64,000 bases of DNA from assembly GCF_019800885.1 (NCBI RefSeq), contig NZ_JAHVKE010000003.1, forward strand, positions 91,683 through 155,682, written 5' to 3'. The translations under genes were made by a program, and so were the position numbers. The stretch comes from Maritalea mobilis. GTDB taxonomy: Bacteria; Pseudomonadota; Alphaproteobacteria; Rhodobacterales; Rhodobacteraceae. Of the stretch, positions 20,509-28,537 are shown in pieces; position 1 is the first letter of the stretch, and the number at the start of each line of letters is the position of its first letter. A model generated the notes under the pieces. That model worked only from the letters and a program-made list of their open reading frames with translations, searched no databases and was not told where the DNA came from.

Positions 20509-20721
20509 CGCACCACGTCGCGCAAGCTGCGCAAATGGCCGAGGATTGGCGGCTGATCCGTGGCGGGGATCGCCGCGTCCTGATCGCATGGCTGGTGCAT
20601 CTGCCCGCCGCCACCTGTTCCAAGCCAAGGACCCGGTGCTGCATTCGCTTTATCCATCCGCAAGCGACTGACCCGCACTGATTTCGCTTGAGGCGCGCAA
20701 GGATCGGGGCGACACAGCGCC

Positions 20722-21633
20722 ATGCCCCTCTGGATTCCGGTCACCATCTTCGCCGCTTTCATGCAGAACCTGCGGTTCCTGCTGCAACGGCACCTGAAGG
20801 TCACGGGCCTGTCGACTGCCGGGGCGACATGGGCGCGCTTCGCCTATTCCGCCCCGCTCGTGGCGGCGCTGGCCTTTGGGTATCTCTGGCTCAGCGGTCA
20901 GGCGACGCCCACCGCCGACCTTCGCTTCTGGGCCTTTCTGATCCCCGGCGCCATGGGCCAGATCCTCGCCACCATGTGCGTGGTCGCGCTGTTTGCCTTC
21001 CGCAATTTCCCCGTGGGCGTGACGCTGGCCAAGACCGAGGTGATCCTCTCGGCCATCATTGGCCTGATCCTGTTGGGAGATACCGTCTCGCCCGGGCTGG
21101 TGGCGGCCATCGCCATCGGCTTTGTCGGCGTGGTGCTCTTGTCCGACCCGCCGAAGGGGGACACGTCACTGCCCCTGCGCCAGAGGCTGTTCAACCGGGC
21201 CTCGGGCTATGGCCTTGCATCGGGCCTGCTGTTCGGAGTGTCCGCCGTGGGCTATCGCGGCGCCTCGCTGGCGCTGGACAGCGGCGATGTGTTCCTGCGG
21301 GCCAGCCTGACGCTCGCGGCCGCGACGGCGGTGCAGACCCTGACGCTGGGCCTGTGGCTCGCGCTGCGCCAGCGCGGCGAGATCGCCCGCGTCGCCGCCA
21401 GTTGGCGGGTCTCGGCCGCGATGGGCCTGGCCTCGATGCTCGGCAGCCTGGGCTGGTTCACCGCCTTCACGCTCCAGACCGCCGCCGTGGTCAAGGCGCT
21501 GGGGCAGGTGGAACTGGTCTTCACCTTTCTCGTCTCGGTCTTCTGGCTGAAAGAGCGCTCATCGGCCAAGGAAATCGGCGGCGTCGTCCTGATCCTCGCG
21601 TCCATCGGTCTCATCTTCTGGAGGAGCGTCTGA
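20722..21633 (+). CDS. DMT superfamily (EamA-type) transporter
   Basis: The 303-residue product has about ten hydrophobic helices in two EamA-like halves. The second half ends with ALGQVELVFTFLVSVFWLKERSSAKEIGGVVLILASIGLIF, typical of drug/metabolite transporters. Charged residues are scarce within helices. The ATG at 20722 is 213 bases after lcdH; that gap holds no recognisable gene. The next transporter gene follows 2 bases after its stop, so they are co-transcribed. The substrate is unknown. Confidence 0.88.
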   Translation: MPLWIPVTIFAAFMQNLRFLLQRHLKVTGLSTAGATWARFAYSAPLVAALAFGYLWLSGQATPTADLRFWAFLIPGAMGQILATMCVVALFAFRNFPVGVTLAKTEVILSAIIGLILLGDTVSPGLVAAIAIGFVGVVLLSDPPKGDTSLPLRQRLFNRASGYGLASGLLFGVSAVGYRGASLALDSGDVFLRASLTLAAATAVQTLTLGLWLALRQRGEIARVAASWRVSAAMGLASMLGSLGWFTAFTLQTAAVVKALGQVELVFTFLVSVFWLKERSSAKEIGGVVLILASIGLIFWRSV

Positions 21634-21635
21634 GC

Positions 21636-22568
21636 ATGCTGTCCATCGCCCTGGCCATCGCGCCGATTTTCCTGCTCATCGTCACGGGTTACGTCCTGCG
21701 GCGCGGCGGCATCCCCAGCATGGAGTTCTGGAACCTCAACGACCGGCTGGTCTATTTCGTGCTGATGCCGGCGCTGTTCTTCGTCCGTATCTCCGAGGCC
21801 GACCTGTCGGACCCGGTCCTGATCCCCTTCGCGCTGACCCTCTATGCCGGGTTCTTCCTTGCCGTCGCGTTCGGCATCGCCGCCGCCTGGTGGCTGAGGC
21901 GCGGGGGCGCGGTCGGCACATCCGTGATGCAGGGGGCAGGGCGCTTCAACACCTTCATCGCGCTGGCTGTGGCCGAGGCGCTGCACGGGCTTCCGGGGCT
22001 GCAACTGGCCGTCCTCGGCGCGGCAGTTCTTGTGCCCTTGGTCAACCTCACCGTGGTCTCGGCCTTCGCCGTGATGCTGCCCCGTCCCGGCGGGCGGGTG
22101 GTGCGTGGCGCGGCGCTCAGCCTCGCCACCAACCCGCTGATCCTGTCGATCCTCGCCGCGATCGCCTTCAACGCGCTGGGCTGGGCGCCGATCCCGGTCA
22201 TCTCCGAGACGCTCGCGGTGCTGGGGCAGGCGGCGCTGCCGATCATGCTGCTGTGTGTGGGCGCGAACCTCAAGATCCGCGGCCTCAGCGCCGATTGGCA
22301 GCCCATGGCCCTCAGCGCCATCGGCAAACTGCTCGTGTTCCCCCTAGCGATCCTCGCCGCAGCCGCGCTCCTGCGCCTCGACCCGCTGGCTGCCCAGGTG
22401 GCCTTGATCTACGGCGCGCTGCCCACGGGGGTCGCGGCCTATACGCTGGCGCGCCAACTGAACGGGGATGCGCCGCTCATGGCCGCGATGATCACCGTCC
22501 AGACGGCGCTCGCCTTCGCGGTCATGCCGCTCTGGCTGTCGCTCGCCGCACGGCTCTTCGGCAACTGA
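21636..22568 (+). CDS. AEC family (auxin efflux carrier-like) transporter
   Basis: The 310-residue product has the AEC layout of two five-helix halves. The N-terminus is MLSIALAIAPIFLLIVTGYVLRR, the middle has NPLILSILAAIAF, and the C-terminal half carries LGQAALPIMLLCVGANL, followed by ALPTGVAAYTLARQL. Bacterial AEC members export or exchange organic acids such as malate or malonate. The start at 21636 follows GGAGG and lies 2 bases from the DMT gene. The pairing suggests a shared, unidentified substrate class. Confidence 0.88.
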   Translation: MLSIALAIAPIFLLIVTGYVLRRGGIPSMEFWNLNDRLVYFVLMPALFFVRISEADLSDPVLIPFALTLYAGFFLAVAFGIAAAWWLRRGGAVGTSVMQGAGRFNTFIALAVAEALHGLPGLQLAVLGAAVLVPLVNLTVVSAFAVMLPRPGGRVVRGAALSLATNPLILSILAAIAFNALGWAPIPVISETLAVLGQAALPIMLLCVGANLKIRGLSADWQPMALSAIGKLLVFPLAILAAAALLRLDPLAAQVALIYGALPTGVAAYTLARQLNGDAPLMAAMITVQTALAFAVMPLWLSLAARLFGN

Positions 22569-22576
22569 CCCGTCCC

Positions 22577-22610
22577 CTTCATCTTGGCAGAAAAACTCCC
22601 GCCGGAGGCA
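22577..22610 (-). terminator. Terminator with conserved tail, copy C (Nudix gene)
   Basis: On the minus strand this reads as a CTCC/GGAG hairpin, a five-T run and a GCCAAGATGAAG tail, almost identical to copy A. It lies about 75 bases past the Nudix stop, after two further GC-rich hairpins (about 22620-22680). Confidence 0.65.
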
Positions 22611-22686
22611 TCAGCGGCGCCGAGGGGCCTTGTGCCCCGAGACGCCGCTTCCCCGGTCGCGGCCCAAGGGGCCGCGAAACCCCTGC

Positions 22687-23382
22687 TCAGAGCCGGCGAA
22701 ACCGGCTGACATCCGTGGAATTGTCGAAGAAGGGCACGCCGGGATGGGCCGTGCCGGTCAGCTTGGCGGTCAGTTCCGCCAGCACCACCTCGGTGATGAA
22801 GGGCATGTCATAGCTGCGGACCTCGTCCAGCGGCACCCATTGCAGGTGGCTCAACTCGTCCTCGGCCCGGCTGAAATCATCTGGGTCGCTGGCCAGGGCC
22901 CCCGCATCGGCCAGAAGGAACCGCGCATCGAAGCGGCGCGGGCGGCCCGGCGGGGTGATCGCACGAAACACGAATTCCAGTGCCCCGCCATCGGGCAGAT
23001 GCCCGGTCGAAAGGTAGCCGCGCCAGCCTTTCGGCGCTTCGATCTCGCCCGCGCGCGCATCCGGGGCGCCCAGCAAAAGCCCGGTTTCCTCCCAAAGCTC
23101 ACGCGTGGCGGCGGCCAGCACCGCCTCGGCCGGGGTCTCGGTCTCGGCCGCCAGCCGGCCCACGCAGTCTTCGGCCGGTGGCCGCGCCCAGGGGATCGTG
23201 GCATCCACGGCATCCACCGCGCCGCCCGGAAAGACGAATTTGGACGGCATGAAAGCCGCGCTCTTGCCGCGCTGGCCCATCAGCACGCGCGGGCGAGTGG
23301 CCGCGTCGCGCAGCACGATGATTGTCGCCGCGTCCCTGATCGCTGTCTTGTCCACTAGAACCCGTGCATCCGCTTGGCCCAT
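22687..23382 (-). CDS. Nudix hydrolase
   Basis: The 231-residue product carries a Nudix box ending in AAATRELWEETGLLL, preceded by the substrate segment RGKSAAFMPSKFVFPGGAVD. Nudix enzymes hydrolyse nucleoside diphosphates linked to another group; this longer type often acts on CoA derivatives or NADH, but the substrate is not evident. The ATG at 23382 overlaps the upstream DUF983 gene by 28 bases and has GGGGG close by. A GTG at 23355, which shares one base with the DUF983 stop, would give MDKTAIRDAATIIVLRD and is a good alternative start. Confidence 0.88.
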   Translation of the reverse strand: MGQADARVLVDKTAIRDAATIIVLRDAATRPRVLMGQRGKSAAFMPSKFVFPGGAVDAVDATIPWARPPAEDCVGRLAAETETPAEAVLAAATRELWEETGLLLGAPDARAGEIEAPKGWRGYLSTGHLPDGGALEFVFRAITPPGRPRRFDARFLLADAGALASDPDDFSRAEDELSHLQWVPLDEVRSYDMPFITEVVLAELTAKLTGTAHPGVPFFDNSTDVSRFRRL

Positions 23383-23756
23383 TGCACCCCCAGGATCAGG
23401 CCCTTGAACTTCGGCAAAAGGTAAAGTGCCATCGCCACCACACCGATCGAAAAGGTCACCGCCAGCACCCAGCCCGGCGGCTGGAACGCCTCGTAGGTGA
23501 CCAGCATCGCCGTGCCCATAACCTTCGCCGTCACCAGGATCGACAGATAGGCCGGGCCGTCATCGGCGCGCGCATGGCTCAGGTCCTCGCCGCAGGTGCT
23601 GCAGGTCGGCGTCAGCTTCAGGTAGCGCTCGTAGATCGCCCCATGCCCGCACGAGGGACAGCGCCCGCGCATGGCCTTCGCGATGGCGGGCCAGGCGGGG
23701 CGTTCGGGCTTGGGTGGTTCGAATTCGGGCCGCAGGGCCGGGTCGTCGTAATGCAT
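23355..23756 (-). CDS. DUF983 zinc-ribbon membrane protein
   Basis: The 133-residue product has a treble-clef-like zinc ribbon with CPSCGHG and CSTCGEDL in its first half. Two hydrophobic helices follow (about residues 65-110). This layout defines DUF983, whose function is unknown. The ATG at 23756 (MHYDDPALRPEF) is chosen because the open frame upstream looks non-conserved. It precedes the Nudix gene on the same strand and is divergent from the EF-hand gene. Confidence 0.85.
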   Translation of the reverse strand: MHYDDPALRPEFEPPKPERPAWPAIAKAMRGRCPSCGHGAIYERYLKLTPTCSTCGEDLSHARADDGPAYLSILVTAKVMGTAMLVTYEAFQPPGWVLAVTFSIGVVAMALYLLPKFKGLILGVQWAKRMHGF

Positions 23757-23823
23757 GGCGTCAAGATGGGGTGCGCGCCAGGCGCTGTCCAGACGACAAA
23801 TCCCGCCGCGAAGTTTTTGCGAC

Positions 23824-23845
23824 GGAAAGCTGCGGATGCCCCGTG
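23824..23845 (+). promoter_or_regulatory. Possible ECF-type promoter before the EF-hand/ECF cluster
   Basis: GGAAA (23824-23828) and CGT (23842-23844) resemble the -35 and -10 elements used by many ECF sigma factors, and lie about 40 bases before the EF-hand start. The spacing is slightly short, so this is a weak candidate for autoregulation. Confidence 0.25.
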
Positions 23846-23880
23846 AGTCTGGGCAGACAGGCAAACAAAGGAGATGAAGC

Positions 23881-24477
23881 ATGTCGATTTGGAAAGCAGC
23901 CCTGCTGAGCGCCCTGATCCCGATGGCGGCCCTGCCTGCCGTGGCGCAGGATCAGGCCCCCCTGCCGCAAGCGACGGGCCCGAACGCGGACCTGATGTTC
24001 GACCGGTTCGATATCGACGGGGATGGCACGATCACCCGCGCGGAAATCGAGAACGCCCCGCAACTCCGCTTCGAAGCGGCCGACGCGGACGGCAATGGCA
24101 CCCTCGATCGCGACGAGTTGATCGCGCGCGGCACCGAGATGGCCCAGGCCCGTGTCGCCCTCGGCGTGGATCGCATGATCGCGGCGGCCGATGCCGATGA
24201 AGACGGGGCGCTCAGCGCCGAGGAATTCGCCGCAGCCCGCCCCGACGGCGGTTTCGGCCGGTGGCCCGGCATGGACCGCGGTGACCGTGGGGATCGCGGG
24301 GACCGTCAGTTCGGGCGCTTCGGCGGCCGCGACAGCATGCCCGATCCGGCCCGGCTTTTCGGGATGGTCGATGCCGATGGCGATGGCGTCGTCAGCGAAG
24401 AGGAGTTCCAGACCGCTATGGAGCAGTTCATGCAGCGTCGTGACGGTGGTCGCCGTGGCTGGGGCCGTCGCGGCTGA
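23881..24477 (+). CDS. Secreted/periplasmic EF-hand protein with four calcium loops
   Basis: The 198-residue product has a signal peptide (about residues 1-22, cleaving after AVAQ). Four canonical EF-hand loops follow, starting at D44, D68, D104 and D164, each with DxDxDG-type spacing and Glu at position 12 (E55, E79, E115, E175). Between loops 3 and 4 lies a Gly/Arg/Asp-rich linker with GDRGDRGDR, and the tail is Arg-rich. It should bind calcium in the periplasm. It heads a cluster with an ECF sigma factor, a one-helix protein and a heavy-metal-sensor-like protein, which suggests a signalling input. Direct evidence for signalling is lacking. Confidence 0.9.
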   Translation: MSIWKAALLSALIPMAALPAVAQDQAPLPQATGPNADLMFDRFDIDGDGTITRAEIENAPQLRFEAADADGNGTLDRDELIARGTEMAQARVALGVDRMIAAADADEDGALSAEEFAAARPDGGFGRWPGMDRGDRGDRGDRQFGRFGGRDSMPDPARLFGMVDADGDGVVSEEEFQTAMEQFMQRRDGGRRGWGRRG

Positions 24478-24568
24478 GCCGGAGCGTAGGATGACCAAGC
24501 CATGGGCTGGTGTGCCTGCAAGGCCGCCCGCCCATGGCACAAAGGCCTCGCAAGGGGTATGGGGAGCC

Positions 24569-25156
24569 ATGGCAGTGCCGGATGCGGAATTGGATGGTTT
24601 GGGCGATGGCGCGTTGATGGTGCTGTTCGCCAACGGCGATTCCGCCGCGGCTCGGCTGTTGACGGAACGCTTGCTGCCACGGGCGTGGCGCCATGCCTCG
24701 CGCGTGCTGGGCGATCCCGCCGAGGCCGAGGATATCGCGCAGGAAGCGATGCTGCGGCTCTGGCGCGCGGCACCGGAATGGCGGCAGGATGGTGCGGCGC
24801 AGCCCTCGACCTGGTTGCATCGGGTGGTGGCGAACCTCGCCATCGACCGGTTGAGGCGCGCGGGCCGGTCCACCGGCCTCGACCCCGAGATCGACCCGCC
24901 GGACGATGCGCCGACCGCCGAGGCGCGCATGATCGAGGACGGGCGGCGGTCCGCCCTGGACGCGGCGCTGGCGACATTGCCCGAGCGCCAGAGACAGGCG
25001 GTGGTCTTGCGCCATATCGAGGGCTTGGCGAACCCCGAGATTGCCGAGATTCTCGGCATCGGGGTGGAGGCGGTCGAAAGCCTGACCGCGCGAGGGAAAA
25101 GGGCGCTCAAGGCAGTGCTCGAAGGACAGAAGGAGGCGTTGGGCTATGGCGAATAA
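24569..25156 (+). CDS. ECF-type RNA polymerase sigma factor
   Basis: The 195-residue product has region 2 with GDPAEAEDIAQEAMLRLWR and WLHRVVANLAIDRLRR. Region 4 has LPERQRQAVVLRHIEGLANPEIAEILGIGVEAVESLTARGKRALK. This is the group IV (ECF) layout. The ATG at 24569 with GGGGAG upstream is preferred; an in-frame ATG at 24491 would add 26 residues. The gene overlaps the next one by 11 bases, as sigma/anti-sigma pairs often do. The trigger may be calcium or a metal, judging from the neighbours. Confidence 0.9.
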   Translation: MAVPDAELDGLGDGALMVLFANGDSAAARLLTERLLPRAWRHASRVLGDPAEAEDIAQEAMLRLWRAAPEWRQDGAAQPSTWLHRVVANLAIDRLRRAGRSTGLDPEIDPPDDAPTAEARMIEDGRRSALDAALATLPERQRQAVVLRHIEGLANPEIAEILGIGVEAVESLTARGKRALKAVLEGQKEALGYGE

Positions 25157-25562
25157 CGCAGATCAGGGCGACCGGCTCGACCGGATGCTGGCCGAGGCCA
25201 AGGGCGCAGAGCCCTCGTCCGACCTCATGGCACGGGTGCTGGCCGATGCGGCCGCCATTCAGTCCGAGATCGCGCCGACGCAGGCGATGTCCGGGGGCAC
25301 GCAGGGCGCTGGTGCGGCCCAAGCCGGGACAGCCGGGCGCCGGCGCTCTCGGTCGTTCCGTCCGGCCTGGGTTGCCGCGCTTGGCGGTTGGGGCGGTGTC
25401 TCGGGCGTGACCATGGCCGGGGTCGTCGGTCTCGCCATCGGGTTCGCGATCCCCGACACGATCGACACGCTGAGCGGCGGGCAGATCTGGAACCTGTCCG
25501 GCGGGGCGGGCTTGACGCCTGACCTGACGACACTTGCATGGGAGGATGGCGGCGATGTCTGA
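25146..25562 (+). CDS. Putative anti-sigma factor, one membrane helix
   Basis: The 138-residue product has a cytosolic N-terminal half (DRLDRMLAEAKGAEPSSDLMARVLADA), a basic patch (RRRSRSFRP) and one membrane helix at about residues 78-102. A short outer tail ends WEDGGDV. It overlaps the sigma gene by 11 bases and the next gene by 8. No zinc (HxxxCxxC) anti-sigma motif is seen, so the role is inferred from position, size and topology. Confidence 0.7.
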   Translation: MANNADQGDRLDRMLAEAKGAEPSSDLMARVLADAAAIQSEIAPTQAMSGGTQGAGAAQAGTAGRRRSRSFRPAWVAALGGWGGVSGVTMAGVVGLAIGFAIPDTIDTLSGGQIWNLSGGAGLTPDLTTLAWEDGGDV

Positions 25563-26109
25563 CCCCTTGAACGAACCCGGCCCCGCCGAGACGCCGCGCC
25601 GGAAGACGAGCCTCGCGGTCAAGATCGTGCTTGCGGTCTCTCTCGCGTTGAACCTTCTGGTGGTGGGTGTGGTCGTCGGCGCCGTGTCGGGCCGGATTGG
25701 CCCAGCGGGCGGCGACGAACCGCCGGATTTGCGCAGCCTCGGCCTTGGGCCGTTCGCGATCGCCTTGGGCAATGACGGGCGCGATACGGTGCGCGAGTCG
25801 CTGCGCGACCGGCGGGCAGAGTTCATTGCCGAGCGGCGGGTGATCGGCAACAGCCTGCGGTCGTTGCAGCAAGCCTTGCTGCAGGACCCGTTCGACCGGG
25901 ACGCGGCAGCAGCGGCCATGGCCGAGTCGCGGGCCGCCGCCGAGGCCTTGCAAAGCTTCGGGCACGAGGCGCTGCTCGATCACCTTGCGTCGCTGTCGCT
26001 GGAGGAGCGGGAAGAGCTTGCGCAGGATCTCAACCGGGCCATGCGGCGTGTCGAAGGGCGCGATCGCGACGGCGACCGGGATCGCGACCATGACGGGGAC
26101 CGCGACTAA
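25555..26109 (+). CDS. Periplasmic heavy-metal-sensor-like protein (CnrR/Spy/CpxP type)
   Basis: The 184-residue product has an N-terminal anchor helix (about residues 25-47). A periplasmic helical domain follows with RDTVRESLRDRRAEFIAERRVIGNSLRSLQQAL and LLDHLASLSLEEREELAQDLNRAM. Such long-helix, Arg/Glu-rich domains occur in CnrX/RcnR-associated and CpxP/Spy proteins that sense metals or misfolded proteins. The tail is a run of Asp-Arg/Asp-Gly pairs, rich in Asp and likely metal-binding. GGAGG lies 9 bases before the ATG at 25555. It closes the ECF cluster. Confidence 0.78.
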   Translation: MSDPLNEPGPAETPRRKTSLAVKIVLAVSLALNLLVVGVVVGAVSGRIGPAGGDEPPDLRSLGLGPFAIALGNDGRDTVRESLRDRRAEFIAERRVIGNSLRSLQQALLQDPFDRDAAAAAMAESRAAAEALQSFGHEALLDHLASLSLEEREELAQDLNRAMRRVEGRDRDGDRDRDHDGDRD

Positions 26110-26142
26110 GGTCAGTTGCCGCCCGCCATGCACCTCGCAAGC

Positions 26143-26172
26143 AACCGCCGCCCCGACTTGGGCGGCGGTTTC
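26143..26172. terminator. Bidirectional terminator between the ECF cluster and pleD
   Basis: AACCGCCGCCC and GGGCGGCGGTT form a perfect 11-pair stem around CGACTT, with a T run at the right arm. It lies between the convergent stops of the sensor gene (26109) and pleD (26183). Confidence 0.8.
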
Positions 26173-26182
26173 GTGTGTCGGC

Positions 26183-27574
26183 TCAGGCCGCTGGCCGGTT
26201 CGACAGCGTAACCTGGTCACGCCCGAGGTTTTTCGCGCCGTATAGCGCCCGATCCGCCCGGTCGATGATGCTTTGCGGTGTCTCGCCCGTCTCCCCCGGC
26301 GGGACCAGAGCGAGGCCGACGCTGAGCGTAACCGAAAGCGGCGCGGTGCTGTCGCCCACGTCGAACGGCGTGTCACTGATCGCGTGGCGAAGCCGTTCGG
26401 CGCAGTCGAGCGCGGCGGCCCGATCCCCATCGGGCAGGGCGACGAGAAACTCTTCCCCCCCGATGCGCGCCAGCAGGTCCGAGCCGCGCAACTGCGCGCG
26501 CAGGCGGCGTCCGACGAGGGTCAGGACCCGGTCGCCGACTGAATGGCCGTGGCAGTCATTGATCGATTTGAAATGGTCGAGATCCAGCATCATCACGGCC
26601 ATGCCGCGCCCCGGGCGCGCCATCATCAGGTCCAGATGGTAAAGCGCGTAGCGGCGGTTGTGCAGCCCCGTCAGGCTGTCCGTGACGGCCAGTTCCAGCC
26701 CGGCGCGGACCGACGCGCGCAGATGGTCCGCCTGGCGTTTGCGGCTCAGTTGGGCGCGAATGCGAATGGCCAGTTCCTCGGGGTCGAACGGGTCATAGAG
26801 GATGTCCGACGCCCCGAGATCCAGCGCGATGGCCGCGCGTTCGCTGTCGCCCTCGGGCAGGATCACCACTTTTGCCGCGTGCCGCGTATGGGGCCGCGAG
26901 CGCAGGTCCGACAACAGGCGCAACCCGTCGTCGCGCCGCTCCAGGTCTGCCGCGATCACGAAAACGTCCGGGGCCGGCCCGCCCTCTGTGTCGCTTTCTG
27001 CAAGCGCCGCCTCGCGCGGCAGGATCACCACCTCGTCGCGCAGGCGCAGGTCGAGGGCCGACTTCCACAGCCCGGCGTTGCGTGCGCCGGGGGCGACGAC
27101 GCCGATCCGCGCAGGAAGCTCGATCGCGGTGAACCCGGCCGGCGCCTCGGCTAGGCCCAGCGGTACGCCCGCCGCGTGGCGTTCATGCAGTTCACGCACC
27201 GCGTCGCGCGCCCGCAGGAGTGAGCGTACCCGTGCCAGCAGCGTCACCTCGTCCATCGGCTTGGTCAGGAAATCATCGGCCCCGGCCACCAATCCCGCCA
27301 TTTTCGCGTCGCGGTCCGATTTGGCGGTGATCAGGATGACGGGGATATCGGCGGTCTGCGGGTCCGCCTTGAGCTGTCGGCACACCTCCACCCCCGTCAT
27401 GTCCGGCATCGCCATGTCAAGAAGGATCAGGTCCGGCCGTCCCTGCCGCGCCGCGCGCAGCGCCTCGGCGCCGCTTCCGGCTTGGTCCACGGTGTAGCAG
27501 GCTTGGGCCAGTTTGACCTTCATGACGATGCGATTCGTCGCTACATCGTCAACGATCAGAATTCGCCCCGTCAT
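26183..27574 (-). CDS. pleD: PleD-type diguanylate cyclase response regulator
   Basis: The 463-residue product has a receiver domain with phospho-acceptor D53 (LILLDMAMPDMTG), a second, divergent receiver domain (about 150-290), and a GGDEF domain. The active site is GGEEF at 372-376, and the product-inhibition I-site RxxD lies 5 residues before it (R363, D366). It makes cyclic di-GMP on phosphorylation and in the order governs motility, attachment and cell cycle. The ATG at 27574 starts MTGRILIVDD; the open frame before it is not family sequence. A TTAACTAT element lies about 50 bases upstream. Confidence 0.95.
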   Translation of the reverse strand: MTGRILIVDDVATNRIVMKVKLAQACYTVDQAGSGAEALRAARQGRPDLILLDMAMPDMTGVEVCRQLKADPQTADIPVILITAKSDRDAKMAGLVAGADDFLTKPMDEVTLLARVRSLLRARDAVRELHERHAAGVPLGLAEAPAGFTAIELPARIGVVAPGARNAGLWKSALDLRLRDEVVILPREAALAESDTEGGPAPDVFVIAADLERRDDGLRLLSDLRSRPHTRHAAKVVILPEGDSERAAIALDLGASDILYDPFDPEELAIRIRAQLSRKRQADHLRASVRAGLELAVTDSLTGLHNRRYALYHLDLMMARPGRGMAVMMLDLDHFKSINDCHGHSVGDRVLTLVGRRLRAQLRGSDLLARIGGEEFLVALPDGDRAAALDCAERLRHAISDTPFDVGDSTAPLSVTLSVGLALVPPGETGETPQSIIDRADRALYGAKNLGRDQVTLSNRPAA

Positions 27575-27623
27575 GCGTTCCTCGTACGCTGGTCCATCCA
27601 GAATACCAAAGGTGTCGCGCGGA

Positions 27624-27631
27624 ATAGTTAA
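27624..27631 (-). promoter_or_regulatory. CtrA-like half-site upstream of pleD
   Basis: On the minus strand this reads TTAACTAT, one base from the CtrA octamer TTAACCAT, about 50 bases before the pleD ATG. A second TTTAAC lies at 27639-27644, facing the DUF3572 gene, so both divergent genes could respond. Confidence 0.35.
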
Positions 27632-27663
27632 CAAACCCTTTAACTCGGAGGGATGCCTTCGCA

Positions 27664-27942
27664 ATGAAGCAAGAAGTTGCCGAAACGCGCGCCCTGCAGG
27701 TGCTGGGATGGCTGGCCGGAGACGAAGACCTCTTGCCGGTGTTCATGGGGGCGACCGGCGTCAGCGAAGCGGATCTGCGCGTACGCGCCGCCGAGCCCGA
27801 GTTCCTGGCCTCGGTGCTCGATTTCGTCCTGATGGACGATCAATGGGTGATCTCGGCGGCCGGTGCGCTGGGATGGCCGCCGCAGGACGTCGTGACGATC
27901 CGCACGGCGCTTCCCGGCGGTCATCTGCCGAACTGGACCTGA
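27664..27942 (+). CDS. DUF3572 family protein
   Basis: The 92-residue product reads MKQEVAETRALQVLGWLAGDEDLLPVFMG, then a C-terminal VVTIRTALPGG. This is the pattern of DUF3572, a small alphaproteobacterial family often found divergent from pleD. GGAGGG lies just before the start. No catalytic or membrane segment is visible. A functional link to PleD is suggested only by the conserved neighbourhood. Confidence 0.88.
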   Translation: MKQEVAETRALQVLGWLAGDEDLLPVFMGATGVSEADLRVRAAEPEFLASVLDFVLMDDQWVISAAGALGWPPQDVVTIRTALPGGHLPNWT

Positions 27943-27989
27943 GGCGGCTCGAAAGGAATAGATTTTGAACCAGCGACTTAGGCGCTGTT

Positions 27990-28442
27990 TCAGTCGTCCT
28001 CGCCCGCCGTCAGGCGGCTCAGCAAGGCCTTGAGCTGCTCTTCTTCCTCGCGCGTCAGCTTGGACGAGAAATGGGACATGTTCTCGGTGCAGAGCGGCAT
28101 GGCCTTCAGCATGCGCGCACGCCCTTCCTCGGTCAGCGAGACCTCGGTCGTGCGGCGATCCTCGACGCCCATCGCGCGGGTAATCAGCCCGTCGGATTCC
28201 AGCTGTCGCAGCGCCCGCGACGTGGCCGTGCGGTCAATTCCGACGAATCCCGCGATTTCCGAGGGGTTCTTCTGACCGTCTTCTTCCACGGCGAGCAGGA
28301 TGCACCAACCCACGCGGGTCAGGCCGTGCTTGCGTAGCGATTCCTCTACCCTGCGCTCGACGATTCGCGCCGAGCGAGAGATGTGATGGCCGATGCTGTC
28401 GTGCAGGCCGTATCTGGTCGTGCTTCCATCCATGGTAGCCAC
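27990..28442 (-). CDS. MarR family transcriptional regulator
   Basis: The 150-residue product has the MarR winged helix-turn-helix: CILLAVEEDGQKNPSEIAGFVGIDRTATSRALRQLESDGLITR, followed by the wing VEDRRTTEVSLTEEG. MarR dimers usually repress adjacent genes until a small ligand binds. The gene is divergent from the HAD phosphatase and the MttB methyltransferase, with a 95-base intergenic region. It may control them, although the operator is not clear by eye. Confidence 0.92.
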   Translation of the reverse strand: MATMDGSTTRYGLHDSIGHHISRSARIVERRVEESLRKHGLTRVGWCILLAVEEDGQKNPSEIAGFVGIDRTATSRALRQLESDGLITRAMGVEDRRTTEVSLTEEGRARMLKAMPLCTENMSHFSSKLTREEEEQLKALLSRLTAGEDD

Positions 28443-28537
28443 GGCCTATACCCCTCGTGTGGGGGGAAGTCACGCGGAAATGATACACTTTGTCGCTGAC
28501 GAAAGGGCAGGTCCGGCCCATCAACTAGGGAGGCAAC

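Noticed and set aside
20505..20804. 99-codon minus-strand frame between lcdH and the DMT gene (C-terminus DQPPILGHLRSLRDVVR)
   Set aside because: The end looks protein-like, but the front half is antisense to the transporter gene and no family or start support was found; at most a remnant.
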